Shown here one piece after another: positions 48,599-59,287 of a DNA stretch of 64,000 nt (position 1 is the first letter of the stretch; each line of letters opens with the position of its first letter). The notes beneath the pieces were generated by a model. It was not told the origin of the DNA and searched no databases. It worked only from the letters and a program-made list of their open reading frames with translations. The translations under genes and the position numbers were made by a program. The stretch spans positions 62,001 through 126,000 of the forward strand of contig CAYSOF010000012.1 of NCBI GenBank assembly GCA_964432595.1, in the 5' to 3' direction. Source of the DNA: DASYLJ01 sp964432595 (GTDB taxonomy: Bacteria; Desulfobacterota; Binatia; DP-6).

Positions 48599-49258
48599 AT
48601 GGCGCTGACCCTCTACGGCCACCCCTTCTCGTCCTACGTCCAGAAGGTCCTGATCGCGCTCTACGAGAACGACACGCCGTTCACCCTGCGCATGCTCGCG
48701 CCGGGCGACGCGGAGGCCGACGCCGAGCACGCCGCGCTGTGGCCCATCAAGAAGATGCCCGTGCTGGTCGACGACGGCCGCACGATCGTCGAGGCGTCGA
48801 TCATCGTCGAGCACCTCGGCCTCGAGCATCCCGGGCCCGTGCGGCTGATTCCCGCCGACCCGGGCGCGGCACTCGAGGTTCGCATGATGGACCGGTTCTT
48901 CGACAACTACGTCATGACGCCGATGCAGAAGATCGTCTCGGACGCGTTCCGTCCGAAAGGACACGAGGATGCACACGGCGTCGACAGCGCGCGTCGGATG
49001 CTGGACACGGCGTACGGATGGCTCGACGAGAAGATGGCCGGCCGCGAGTGGGCGGCGGCGGGCGTCTTCAGCCTCGCCGACTGCGCCGCCGCCCCCGCGC
49101 TGTTCTACGCCGACTGGGCGCATGCCATCCCGCCGGCGCACGAGCGCGTGCACGCCTACCGCCGGCGCCTGCTCCACCGTCCGTCGTTCGCGCGCGCCGT
49201 GGACGAGGCCCGGCCGTATCGGCCCTACTTTCCGCTGGGTGCGCCCGACCGCGACTGA
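48599..49258 (+). CDS. glutathione S-transferase
   Basis: 219 residues from ATG 48599 with AAGGAGG 7 bases before it; ATGs at 48572-48578 lie upstream of that site and are rejected. Thioredoxin-like N-domain with Y-G-H-P-F-S-S-Y-V-Q-K-V, M-P-V-L-V-D-D-G-R and E-A-S-I-I-V-E-H-L (cis-Pro and gamma-Glu binding), then a helical C-domain with S-L-A-D-C-A-A-A-P. It probably conjugates glutathione to electrophiles. It lies immediately after a P450 operon, and its stop abuts the convergent DUF1214 gene. Confidence 0.9.
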   Translation: MALTLYGHPFSSYVQKVLIALYENDTPFTLRMLAPGDAEADAEHAALWPIKKMPVLVDDGRTIVEASIIVEHLGLEHPGPVRLIPADPGAALEVRMMDRFFDNYVMTPMQKIVSDAFRPKGHEDAHGVDSARRMLDTAYGWLDEKMAGREWAAAGVFSLADCAAAPALFYADWAHAIPPAHERVHAYRRRLLHRPSFARAVDEARPYRPYFPLGAPDRD

Positions 49259-50380
49259 TCAGCGACGCGCCACGTCGGCAAACGGGACGACCTCCGCCTG
49301 CGGCGTCTCGACGGGCCCCTCGGCGAGGAAGAAGCGCCAGAAGACGAGGCCGTAGGTGCGGCCCTCGGTGTCGATCCAGTTCGGGTGGCCCGGGTCGCGA
49401 TGCGCGACGACGAAGCGGAAGCTGCCGTCCGGCTCGAGCATCGTCTGCGCCCGGTTCCGCGACACCGGCCGGTTCGCGTAGTCGAGCGTCTGCAGGTGGC
49501 GGTTCCACAGCGAGACGTTGGCGCAGCGGCACGCCGGCCAGCGGCCCGTCATGACGAGCGCGTCGTCGGGGCCGATCACGAACGGCGCCATCGAGTACGC
49601 CGCGTCGAACGCGGCCAGGCCGAACGTGTCGGGCGTCACCGGCGCCGGGAACTGGTTCGGGACCAGCGACACGAACGGCGGCGGATTCGAATTCGCCATC
49701 GGCGGCTGCTCGAGGGTGCGGCTCCGGACGAAGCGCGCGACGCGCCGGATCGCCCGCGACACCGACGCGTCGTCGGGCGGCGGAGGCGGCGGGTTCTCCG
49801 GGACGCACGCGATCTCCATGGCCGCGTTCCGCGTCGGATCGGCCGCCGCCGACAGGGGGTTCTCGTAGTAGTGCCGCGTCGTGATGCGGGTGGCGTGCGC
49901 GTCGAGGCCGAGCCAGTTGCGGGGCTGCTCGGGTCCGCCGAGGCGAATCTCGAAGCGGCCATCGGCATCGACGTCGAAGTGCGCGTCGTTGATGACGCCC
50001 GCGGTCCGGGTCGCCATGCTGCCGTCGGCGGTGTCGCACTCGACCGTGATCGAGACGTAGACGGCGCCGTCCATCCGTCCCCGCACGACGTAGACGTAGT
50101 CGGGGCTGACCTCGGCGTCGTAGTAGATCGCGTCGGCGTTGTCGCCGGTGAACTTCCGCGTCGGCGAGACGATGCGCTGAAAGCGCGGGCGCGACGGATC
50201 GGCTTCGAAGAACGTGCCGATCCCACCCTCGAGCATGTGCATCACCGCGCGGTGCGCGCCGACGACGTCCGCCTCGCCCAGCAGATTCCACTCGGCGCTC
50301 GCCCAGCGACGGTCGACCTCGCCGAGGGTGTCGAGCAGCTCGCGGAACGCGCGGCGGCTCTCGGTCTCGATCTCGCTCAT
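49259..50380 (-). CDS. DUF1214-domain protein
   Basis: 373 residues from ATG 50380. C-terminal segments G-P-D-D-A-L-V-M-T-G-R-W-P, C-A-N-V-S-L-W-N-R, L-E-P-D-G-S-F-R-F-V-V-A-H-R-D-P-G-H-P-N-W-I-D-T-E-G-R are typical of DUF1214 proteins. N-terminal Y-Y-D-A-E-V-S-P-D-Y-V-Y-V-V-R-G-R and Y-E-N-P-L agree. No signal peptide, Cys cluster or membrane segment is visible. The sulfotransferase gene ends 2 bases before its ATG, so the two are co-transcribed. Members of this group often neighbour sulfotransferases or lipid genes. Function unknown. Confidence 0.85.
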   Translation of the reverse strand: MSEIETESRRAFRELLDTLGEVDRRWASAEWNLLGEADVVGAHRAVMHMLEGGIGTFFEADPSRPRFQRIVSPTRKFTGDNADAIYYDAEVSPDYVYVVRGRMDGAVYVSITVECDTADGSMATRTAGVINDAHFDVDADGRFEIRLGGPEQPRNWLGLDAHATRITTRHYYENPLSAAADPTRNAAMEIACVPENPPPPPPDDASVSRAIRRVARFVRSRTLEQPPMANSNPPPFVSLVPNQFPAPVTPDTFGLAAFDAAYSMAPFVIGPDDALVMTGRWPACRCANVSLWNRHLQTLDYANRPVSRNRAQTMLEPDGSFRFVVAHRDPGHPNWIDTEGRTYGLVFWRFFLAEGPVETPQAEVVPFADVARR

Positions 50381-50382
50381 CG

Positions 50383-51597
50383 TCACCCCTCCAGCGCCAC
50401 GCGGAAGTGCTCGACGTACGGCGCGAGCCCCGCGCGCAACGACGCCGCGGTGAAGCCCCAGTCCTCGGGGGCGTAGTGATGGACGCCGAACTTCCCCTTC
50501 GGCTTGTCGCGCAGGTACGCGTGGATGCGCTCGGCGTGCGCGGCGTCGAGCTCCCGGTCCATGCCGGCGTAGGCGCGCCGGAGCGCGTCGACGGGGTCGC
50601 GCAGCAGCTGGTCGAAGTGCACGTCGACGAACCGCCGCCCGAAGCGCGGGTCGGCGCGCAGCGCGACGCTGTGGTTGAGCGCGTAGGTGAACGCCGCCTC
50701 GATCGCCTGCGCGAGCGGCTCGGCCTCGACGGCGTCTGTGCGCATCCACTGCACCATGGCCGTCGTGCTCACGGTCGACGGCATCGTCTTCGCGGGATCG
50801 CGGTGGGTCTGCACGATCCACGCGTCCGGATACGTGGCGAAGAGCGCCTCCATCGTCATCAGGTGCCCGGGCGTCTTGAGGAGCCACGTCCGCTCGGGCT
50901 GGCCGTGCTGCAGGACCTGCAGCAGGCGGCGATGGAAGTCGTACATGATCTCGACGTCGGGCACCCAGTCGGCCAGCTGCGCGATCATCAGCCAATGCGG
51001 CCCGGCGAACGACGGTAGCGTCAGCGTCACGCACTCGACGGGCAGGTCCGAGCGCAGCTCGTGGATGGCGGCGAACTCGGGCTGCACGTCCGCCCACAGC
51101 TCCTGCTCGCACTCGCTCCAGTCGCGGCGCGCGCCGAGCTCGCCCGCGGGACGGCGCGGCAGCGGATGCAGCGCCTCGCAGGCGAGCGGCGCCCGCAGCG
51201 CGGGATCGAGCGCGAGCAGCTCGAAGAGGATCGTCGTGCCCGAACGTGCCGGCCCCGTGACGATCACCGGCGCGACGACGGGCCGATCGGCGACGTCGGC
51301 TTCGCGGCCGAGCGCCACGCGCGTGCGCAGCGAGCGCAGCAGCTCCTGACCGGTCATCAGCCGGCCGACGACGTGCATCGACGAGGCGTCGAGCGCAGCG
51401 ACGAGGCGGCGGAAGCGGTCGCGCCAGTGCGGGTCGCCGAAGTCCCCGCCCGCCGTGGGCTCGGCGGCGGCGAGCATCGCGTCGGCGTCGAGCGGCACGA
51501 TGCTGCGTGCTTCGCCGCCGATCGAGTCGGCCATCGCGTTCACACGTCGCACCCAGTCGGGACGCCGGTAGCGTTCCGCCATCGAGCGAAGCGGCAT
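50383..51597 (-). CDS. sulfotransferase-family protein
   Basis: 404 residues from ATG 51597; ATG 51582 (MAERYRRP) is an equally good start. The 5'-phosphosulfate loop is G-P-A-R-S-G-T-T at 115-122. The 3'-phosphate region is V-Q-T-H-R-D-P-A-K-T-M-P-S, and L-L-K-T-P-G-H supplies another conserved Lys. It belongs to the bacterial sulfotransferase group with a long N-terminal helical region, seen next to acyl-CoA or steroid degradation genes. Acceptor unknown. The gene pairs with the downstream DUF1214 gene. Confidence 0.88.
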   Translation of the reverse strand: MPLRSMAERYRRPDWVRRVNAMADSIGGEARSIVPLDADAMLAAAEPTAGGDFGDPHWRDRFRRLVAALDASSMHVVGRLMTGQELLRSLRTRVALGREADVADRPVVAPVIVTGPARSGTTILFELLALDPALRAPLACEALHPLPRRPAGELGARRDWSECEQELWADVQPEFAAIHELRSDLPVECVTLTLPSFAGPHWLMIAQLADWVPDVEIMYDFHRRLLQVLQHGQPERTWLLKTPGHLMTMEALFATYPDAWIVQTHRDPAKTMPSTVSTTAMVQWMRTDAVEAEPLAQAIEAAFTYALNHSVALRADPRFGRRFVDVHFDQLLRDPVDALRRAYAGMDRELDAAHAERIHAYLRDKPKGKFGVHHYAPEDWGFTAASLRAGLAPYVEHFRVALEG

Positions 51598-51717
51598 GCC
51601 GGTGGCGGTACGTCAGTCGTCGACGAGCGGTCAACACCCGGTCGGGTGTCCGCATCCCCTGACGGTTGACTCGCCGGCCCCGCCCGCATAGCCGCGACGG
51701 ATGGCCGGAGCACGCTC

Positions 51718-52403
51718 ATGATCGACCTCTACACGTCCGCGACCCCGAACGGCTGGAAGGCGTCGATCATGCTGGAGGAGCTGGGCATCCCGTACACGGT
51801 GCACCCGATCCAGCTGCAAGCGATGGAGCAGAAGCAGGACTGGTACCTGCGGCTCAACCCGAACGGCCGCATCCCCACCATCGTCGACCGCGACGACGGC
51901 GACTTCGCCGTCTTCGAGTCGGGCGCGATCCTCGTCTACCTCGCCGAGAAGACCGGCCGCTTCATGCCGTCGGACCCGAAGGGCCGCTCGACGGTGATGC
52001 AGTGGCTGATGTTCCAGATGGGCGGCGTCGGCCCGATGCAGGGCCAGGCGAACGTCTTCTTCCGCTACGCGCCCGAGAAGATCCCGTTCGCGATCGAGCG
52101 CTACCAGAGCGAGACGCGCCGGCTGTACGAGGTGCTCGACCGACGTCTCGCCGATCACGAGTATCTGGCCGGCGACTACTCCATCGCCGACATCGCGACG
52201 TGGCCGTGGGTCTCGATCCACTTCTGGGCCGGCGTCGAGGTGGAGGGCCTGCCCCATCTCCAGCGCTGGATCGAGGCGGTCCGCGCCCGTCCCGCCGTGC
52301 AGGCGGGCATCGCGATCCCGGCGCCCATCGGAACGGCCAGCGCGAAGGAGCTCGAGAAGACCGGTGCGTCGATCCTCGTCGGCGCCAAGACCCAGGACGG
52401 AAA

Positions 52404-52407
<4 letters not shown>
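51718..52407 (+). CDS. glutathione S-transferase, YfcG/Ure2p-like
   Basis: 229 residues. D-L-Y-T-S-A-T-P-N-G-W-K-A-S-I at the start gives the catalytic N/S-x-x-K of nu-class (YfcG/Ure2-like) enzymes. L-N-P-N-G-R-I-P-T-I-V-D-R and E-S-G-A-I-L-V-Y-L-A-E-K-T-G-R are the glutathione-binding motifs. The C-domain has Y-S-I-A-D-I-A-T-W-P-W-V. YfcG reduces disulfides using glutathione. The downstream monooxygenase starts inside the stop codon (ATGA), so the pair is coupled and may act on the same toxic or xenobiotic compound. Confidence 0.9.
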
Positions 52408-54178
<1,771 letters not shown>

Positions 54179-54182
<4 letters not shown>

Positions 54183-55669
54183 GAGTCGGATACGCGGCGC
54201 GACGTGATGCGGTCCACGTCGCGCCGGCGCTCGGCGATGCCGTCGAGCGCGCCGGTGGCCACGTCGACGTCGGGCGGCTTGTACTCGAAGATGTGCTTCG
54301 CCTTGATGACGTCGGCGACGCCGCTCGGCACCATCGTCTCCCAGCTCGGGTCGCCGCGCTTGATGCGGGCGAGCACGTCGCGCGAGAAGATCGGCAGGTA
54401 CTCGGCGTGGAAGTTGTCGAGCGGGGTGATGCAGCCGCGCTGGACGAGATAGCCGTAGAGCTTCCGTAGGCCCGGCGCCACCTCGAGGCTGTCGACGGTG
54501 GTGAGCCGCCCCGTCGCCTGATCGAGCAGCGGATAGACGTAGAGCTTGAGCTCGTTCTTGAAGAGCCGGCCGAACGACTCGAGGATGCCGCCCTCGAGCT
54601 CCGTGTAGTGCTGCTCGTCGAACAGGTCGAGCAGGCTCCCCGCACCGAGCGTAATGCCGATCGTCTCCTTCGTGTACCGCTGCAGATAGGCGGCGAGCCG
54701 GTAGTACTGGAAATAGTCCGACACCAGCACCGTCATGCCGCACGCCGCGACGACGTCGGCGCGCGCCAGGAAGTCGTGCAGGTCGAGCTCGCCCTCGGCG
54801 AGCAGGTTCCGCATCGTGAGCTCCATCAGCGAGACCACGTCCTTGCCGGCGACGTTCGGCTCCTCCTCGAACTTCGCGCGCGCGCACTGGAGCATGTCCA
54901 TGTTGACGTGCGTCACCGGACGGAAGCTGCCGCGCTCGACGAGCACGGGGCGCTTGCGGAGCACCTCGCTCGGCTGCAGCACCTGGCCGTCGGCCGAGAA
55001 CATCGCGGCGCCGGTCAGGCCGAGCTGCACGAGCCGCAGGCTCATCACGCGGTTGTCGACGTGCCGGAACTCGATGCCCGAGAACTCGATCATGTCGATC
55101 TCGATCCGCTGGGTGGTCAGCGAGTCGAGCAGCGACTCGATCAGCTGGTCGGGATCGTGGTGGAGGAAGCACGCGCCGTAGACGAGGTTCACGCCGACGA
55201 TGCCGAGCGCCTCCTGCTGGAGCGCGTTCTCGGGATCGAGCATGCGGACGTGCAGGATGACCTGACTGTCCTCGTCGCGCGGATGCGCCTGGAAGCGCAC
55301 GCCCATCCAGCCGTGGCACTCCGAGTTCCCCTTGAAGCCGCGGGCCGAGACGGTGTCCGCGAACGTGAAGAAGCTCGTGCGGTTGCCGCGGCTCTCCTTG
55401 AGCCGGCTCAGGTTGAGCTCGTGCTCGTAGCTGAGCATCGACTCGAGCCGCTGGCGGCAGACGTACCGCTCGCAGCGCCCGTAGATCGCGTCGCTCACCT
55501 TCATGTCGTAGGCCGAGATGCTCTTCGAGATGGTCCCCGCGGCCCCTCCGACCTGGAAGAACCAGCGCACCACCTCCTGGCCCGCGCCGATCTCGGCGAA
55601 GGTCCCATAGCGGCGCGGGTCGAGGTTCACCGCGAGCGCTTTCTGATCGGGCGTCGTCTTGCGGTCCAC
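54179..55669 (-). CDS. large conserved cytoplasmic protein of unknown function
   Basis: 496 residues from GTG 55669; TTG 55687 and an ATG at 55771 are in frame but less likely. It starts D-R-K-T-T-P-D-Q-K-A-L-A-V-N-L-D-P-R-R-Y-G-T-F-A-E-I-G, followed by G-Q-E-V-V-R-W-F-F-Q-V-G-G-A-A-G-T-I-S-K-S. I recall close relatives in many environmental bacteria labelled inconsistently (TonB-dependent receptor, nicotinate-nucleotide adenylyltransferase). No signal peptide, beta-barrel or ATP-binding loop supports those names. It is soluble, evenly composed and very regular, which suggests a conserved metabolic or structural role. Its stop overlaps the monooxygenase stop in a convergent CTAG. Confidence 0.8.
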
Positions 55670-55792
55670 GAGAGTGGAGGTCAGCAACTTCCGTTCCCCG
55701 GCCTCGCGACGCGCCGGGCGGCCCCGGCAACGGCCGGGCAGCGCGGACGCCGCAAAAACGGGCACCCGCAAGCCACGATGCTCGGCAATGAG

Positions 55793-56407
55793 TCAGGAAC
55801 CTGACGCGAGGCCCGCCACCACGACCCGCACCAGCGCCGCGAGCTTCTTCCGCAGCAGCGTCCCGTCGGCCACCTCGGGCGTCGCGATGCCATGGGCCCC
55901 GCTCATGAGCAGGTCGGCCACCTCGGCGGCCGATAGATCGACGCGCTTCGGCGCGATCTCGCCGCGGCGGGCGGCGTCGGCGACGACCTTCGTCAGCAGG
56001 CGCGCGTAGGCCGCGTCCGACTCCGCGAAGATGTCGGCGCAGACGCGCCCCTTCGAGTCGAGCAGCTCGACGGCGTGCGGCGAGCCGCGCAGCAGGTCGT
56101 AGAAGAACCCGAACTTCGCGTCGAGCACCGCGAGCAGCCGCTCGGCGAGCGTCCCCCGCCCCGCGGCGGCGGCGCGCGCCGCCTCCATCATCTGGTCGAT
56201 CAGCGACTGCGAGAGCGCGCGGAAGAGCGCCTCCTTGGTCTCGACGTAGAGGTAGACGGTGCCCTTCGCGATGCCCGCCTCACGGGCGATGTCGTCGATG
56301 GACGTGCGGCGGAAACCATACTGGCCGAACAGCTTGAGCGCCGCGCCCAGGATCAGGGCCCGCTTGTCGTCCGCCGTTCGTCTCGTCGCCGTCGCGCGCA
56401 CGCCCAT
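55793..56407 (-). CDS. TetR-family transcriptional repressor
   Basis: 204 residues. HTH region: A-L-K-L-F-G-Q-Y-G-F-R-R-T-S-I-D-D-I-A-R-E-A-G-I-A-K-G-T-V-Y-L-Y-V-E-T-K-E-A-L-F, a canonical TetR DNA-binding domain. The C-terminal ligand domain is helical. It is divergent from an SDR gene, and the 57-base gap contains an inverted repeat suited to TetR binding (56421-56444). Probably an autorepressor that also controls the SDR. Confidence 0.93.
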   Translation of the reverse strand: MGVRATATRRTADDKRALILGAALKLFGQYGFRRTSIDDIAREAGIAKGTVYLYVETKEALFRALSQSLIDQMMEAARAAAAGRGTLAERLLAVLDAKFGFFYDLLRGSPHAVELLDSKGRVCADIFAESDAAYARLLTKVVADAARRGEIAPKRVDLSAAEVADLLMSGAHGIATPEVADGTLLRKKLAALVRVVVAGLASGS

Positions 56408-56420
56408 CCGACTACCTCAC

Positions 56421-56444
56421 TGACCCGTTGCATTCAAACGGTCA
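56421..56444. promoter_or_regulatory. TetR operator candidate
   Basis: TGACCCGTT and AACGGTCA face each other across GCATTCA. Apart from one extra C, the left arm is the reverse complement of the right. The site sits 14 bases from the TetR start and 21 bases from the SDR start, between divergent genes, where repressor binding would block both. Confidence 0.55.
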
Positions 56445-56464
56445 TTATGCGCATGGAGAGCCCC

Positions 56465-57322
56465 ATGGCTGACACCCCCTCGAAGGCCGTCCTCATCACC
56501 GGCTGCTCGACCGGCATCGGTCGCGCCACCGCGATCCGTCTCGCCAAGGCCGGCTGGCCCGTCTGGGCCACCGCGCGGAAGCTCGAGGCGGTGCAGGACC
56601 TCGCGCAGCACGGCTGCCGCGTCCTGGCGCTCGACGTCTGCGACGACGCGTCGATGACCGCCGCCGTCGCCACGATCGAGCGCGAGCACGGCGCCGTCGG
56701 CGTGCTCGTGAACAACGCCGGCTACGGGCAGGAAGGCGCCTTCGAGGAGACGCCGATGACGGAGGTCCGGCGGCAGTTCGAGACGAACGTGTTCGGCCTG
56801 ATCCGCCTCTGCCAGCTCGTACTGCCCGGCATGCGCCGCCAGCGCTGGGGCAAGATCGTCAACCTGAGCTCGGTCGGCGGCAAGCTGACGCTGCCCGGCG
56901 GCAGCTTCTACCATGCGACGAAGTACGCGGTGGAGGCGCTGTCGGACGGCCTGCGCTTCGAGGTGGGCGGCTTCGGCATCGACGTCGTCATCATCGAGCC
57001 CGGCCCGATCAAGACGCGCTTCGGCGACACCGCGATCGCGGCGGTCGCGCGCGTGCAGCAGGGCGATTCGCCCTACGCGAAGTTCAACGCCGAGGTCGCG
57101 GGCAAGATCCACGAGGCGTTCGAGGGCTGGCTCGCGGTCGCCGCCGGCGAGCCCGACGCCGTCGCGCGCGCCATCGAGCGCGGCATCTCGTCGAGCCGCC
57201 CGCGCACGCGCTACCCGATCACCGCCGCGGCGCGCAGCATGATGTTCCTGCGGCGCTGGCTGCCCGATCGCGCGTTCGACGCGTTCCTGCGCACGCAGTA
57301 CACGCCACCCCGCCCCGCCTGA
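56465..57322 (+). CDS. short-chain dehydrogenase under TetR control
   Basis: 285 residues from ATG 56465; ATG 56447 would add six residues but falls against the operator. SDR motifs: T-G-C-S-T-G-I-G, A-T-A-R-K for NADP(H), V-N-N-A-G-Y-G, and Y-H-A-T-K-Y-A for the catalytic pair. This set (GCSTGIG with YHATKYA) is seen in SDRs such as 17beta-hydroxysteroid-dehydrogenase-like and 3-oxoacyl reductases. The substrate may be the inducer of the neighbouring TetR regulator or related to it. Confidence 0.9.
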   Translation: MADTPSKAVLITGCSTGIGRATAIRLAKAGWPVWATARKLEAVQDLAQHGCRVLALDVCDDASMTAAVATIEREHGAVGVLVNNAGYGQEGAFEETPMTEVRRQFETNVFGLIRLCQLVLPGMRRQRWGKIVNLSSVGGKLTLPGGSFYHATKYAVEALSDGLRFEVGGFGIDVVIIEPGPIKTRFGDTAIAAVARVQQGDSPYAKFNAEVAGKIHEAFEGWLAVAAGEPDAVARAIERGISSSRPRTRYPITAAARSMMFLRRWLPDRAFDAFLRTQYTPPRPA

Positions 57323-57332
57323 CGCCGTCAGG
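57318..57332. terminator. short hairpin at a convergent gene junction
   Basis: CCTGAC-GCC-GTCAGG, a 6-bp stem with a 3-base loop, containing both the SDR stop and the start of the stop of the DUF3105 gene. Weak alone and without a T-run. Confidence 0.3.
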
Positions 57333-58296
57333 GGTGGAAGCCGCCCGAGGCGCAGATGCTCTCGCGCCCCTGGTCGCGGTGGACGGCGACGAAGTCGAGG
57401 ATCGCCTGCTCGTCGACGACGTCGCAGGTGAGCCGCCAGCCCCAGGACACCACGGCGAAGGGCTGCGGCATCAGCGGGTCCGGCGTCATCACGACGCGCC
57501 GGTGGGTGCACTTCGGATCGAGCGGGATCGCCGTGAATGTATCGGCGAGCGTGTCGATCAGCTCGCTGCCGGCGTCGGGCCGATGCAGCAGCACGACCGC
57601 GCCGTGCTCGAGGTTGTGCACCCAGTAGCCGCGCGGCACCGTCTCGGTGAAGCGCCCGTAGTCGGCCCACACGGGGTAGTGGTTGCCCGACGACGGCGGG
57701 TTGCTCGCGTACGTGACGTCGGTCCCCACCGGCACGTGGTTGAAGCCGTCGATGCCGATCGATTCGATCACGCAGTTCGACGGCTTCGGATGGTTGGGAT
57801 CGTCGCCGCCGACGCAGCGGCACGACGTGCACGTCTGCCCGGAATCGCATCCGGTGAGGTCGCACGCCTCGCCGCCGGCGGCATCGAGCACGCCGTCGCC
57901 GCAGACGGACGGCACGGCGCCGAAGCCGAACGCGCCCAGCCGTCGCGCGCACACCTTCCCGGTCATCGTGTCGCAGCTGGTCGCCAACGTCGCTTTCAGG
58001 CGAACGTCCGAGCGGGTGTCGCAGGACTTCCAGCGCAGCTGGATGCGGGTGCCGTTGCGCTTCACGCGGATGCGCTGGCGCGTCGGCGAGCAGCCGCCGA
58101 CCGCGGCGATGCTGTTCTCGGCGAGGGCGAGGATGACCGGGCCTCCCGAGCCGTCGGTCAGGAGGCTCGTGCCGGCCGTCACGACGTAGCGCCGATCGGG
58201 GCACGGGTCGGGCTTCGGTCGCGCCCAGGTGGGGTCGGCGAGCAGCAGGGTGAGGACGGCGGCGAGCGACGAGGCGCGAATCACTCCCCTGGGCAT
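57328..58296 (-). CDS. exported DUF3105-domain protein
   Basis: 322 residues from ATG 58296 with a signal peptide ending near WA/RP. Residues 28-150 form a module shared with the beta-propeller protein at 17446-20508, ending in C-G-D-G-V-L-D-A-A-G-G-E-A-C-D. The C-terminal half is DUF3105: Y-A-S-N-P-P-S-S-G-N-H-Y-P-V-W-A-D-Y-G, V-H-N-L-E-H-G-A-V-V-L. The His and Glu in NLEHG could bind metal. DUF3105 proteins are usually membrane-anchored or secreted and of unknown function; here the anchor is replaced by the shared N-terminal module. Confidence 0.85.
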   Translation of the reverse strand: MPRGVIRASSLAAVLTLLLADPTWARPKPDPCPDRRYVVTAGTSLLTDGSGGPVILALAENSIAAVGGCSPTRQRIRVKRNGTRIQLRWKSCDTRSDVRLKATLATSCDTMTGKVCARRLGAFGFGAVPSVCGDGVLDAAGGEACDLTGCDSGQTCTSCRCVGGDDPNHPKPSNCVIESIGIDGFNHVPVGTDVTYASNPPSSGNHYPVWADYGRFTETVPRGYWVHNLEHGAVVLLHRPDAGSELIDTLADTFTAIPLDPKCTHRRVVMTPDPLMPQPFAVVSWGWRLTCDVVDEQAILDFVAVHRDQGRESICASGGFHP

Positions 58297-58324
58297 ACCG
58301 GGCGCGACGCGCCGCCGTCCAGGG

Positions 58325-59172
58325 TCACTTCTCCGCGCGCTCGAGCGCCGCGGCGGGGTCGTGCGACAGGTCGGCCGCGAGGAACGCGTCGTGGTCGGGA
58401 AGCGCGACCCGGAAGTCGTGCAGCGCCTGCACCCGCACGCGGAGGTCGCGCCCGACGAGGCCCAGGACGTGGCCGCCCGCCGTGCGCGCGTCGTCGAGGA
58501 AGTGCAGGTGGTGGCCCGGCACCTCGAACGTGCGCGCGTAGCCGGGCGACCAGAATCCCACGCACGTGCCAACGACGTCGTGCAGACGGAACTCCGGCTG
58601 ATGCGCCGCCGCCTCGGCCAGCGGCACGCCGTCGGCGGTGCGACACATCGCGCGCGTGTGGACGTGCGGGAACGTCCCGTCGATGCGGACCGCGTAGAAG
58701 ACGTTCTCGGACTCCCGGAGCGCGTCGACGCGGGCGAGGAGCGCCGCCAGATCGTCCGCGGACGCCACGTCGACGGCACGCTCGGCGCGGAAGCGCGTCA
58801 CCACCGCGAAGGGCGTCGTCGCGCGATCCGCGGCGGCGTGCACCGTGCCGTCCTCGCGCACCTGCCAGCAGCGGCCGTCGAGCACGATCATCTCGCCGTC
58901 GACCCCCTCGAACGTGCCGAGGCCGAAGTCGCCGTGCTCGAGGAGCGCGTCCACCGTCATCGCGCCGCGGTAGACGCCCTCGACCAGCGCGGTCGACGTC
59001 GACACCTGGAAGAGCGTGTCGTGGCCGAGGTGCTCGGCCAGCGCGGTGCGGATGATGTGGCCGATCGGGTCGCCCGTCGCGCGCCGTCGCCCGTCGCGCG
59101 CCGTCGCTCGTCGAGGGCGGACCAGAGCGCGGGCGAGAGCCGGACCTGAACGGCATGCATGGCCGTCGTCAT
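58325..59172 (-). pseudogene. budA: ribbon-helix-helix/acetolactate decarboxylase fusion broken by a frameshift
   Basis: The C-terminal 230 residues are an alpha-acetolactate decarboxylase: L-F-Q-V-S-T-S-T-A-L-V-E-G-V-Y, G-D-F-G-L-G-T-F-E-G-V-D-G-E-M and H-L-H-F-L-D-D-A-R-T-A-G-G-H, the last giving the HxH...H zinc site with the 11-residue spacing of known enzymes. It makes acetoin from acetolactate. A different frame just upstream encodes MTTAMHAVQVRLSPALWSAL, a ribbon-helix-helix start. The frames are separated by a 17-bp tandem duplication; removing one copy joins them as ERRRATGDPIGHIIRTALAE. So the intact gene is a fusion. The frameshift may be real or a sequencing error. Confidence 0.8.
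59069..59107. repeat. 17-bp tandem duplication (period 17, 2.3 copies)
   Basis: CCCGTCGCGCGCCGTCG occurs at 59073-59089 and again, identical, at 59090-59106. The period-17 match starts at 59069 and extends to 59107. It lies in the coding sequence of the acetolactate decarboxylase fusion. Since 17 is not a multiple of three, it shifts the frame. Confidence 0.95.
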
Positions 59173-59287
59173 GACTGAGCCCGCGCGCGAGGCCAAGCGC
59201 CGGTTGACGGCCGGCCGGCGGCTCCGCCATGGATCGCCGCATGGATCACACCACCGACCTGGGCGCGTCGATGAGCCCGCGGACGGC

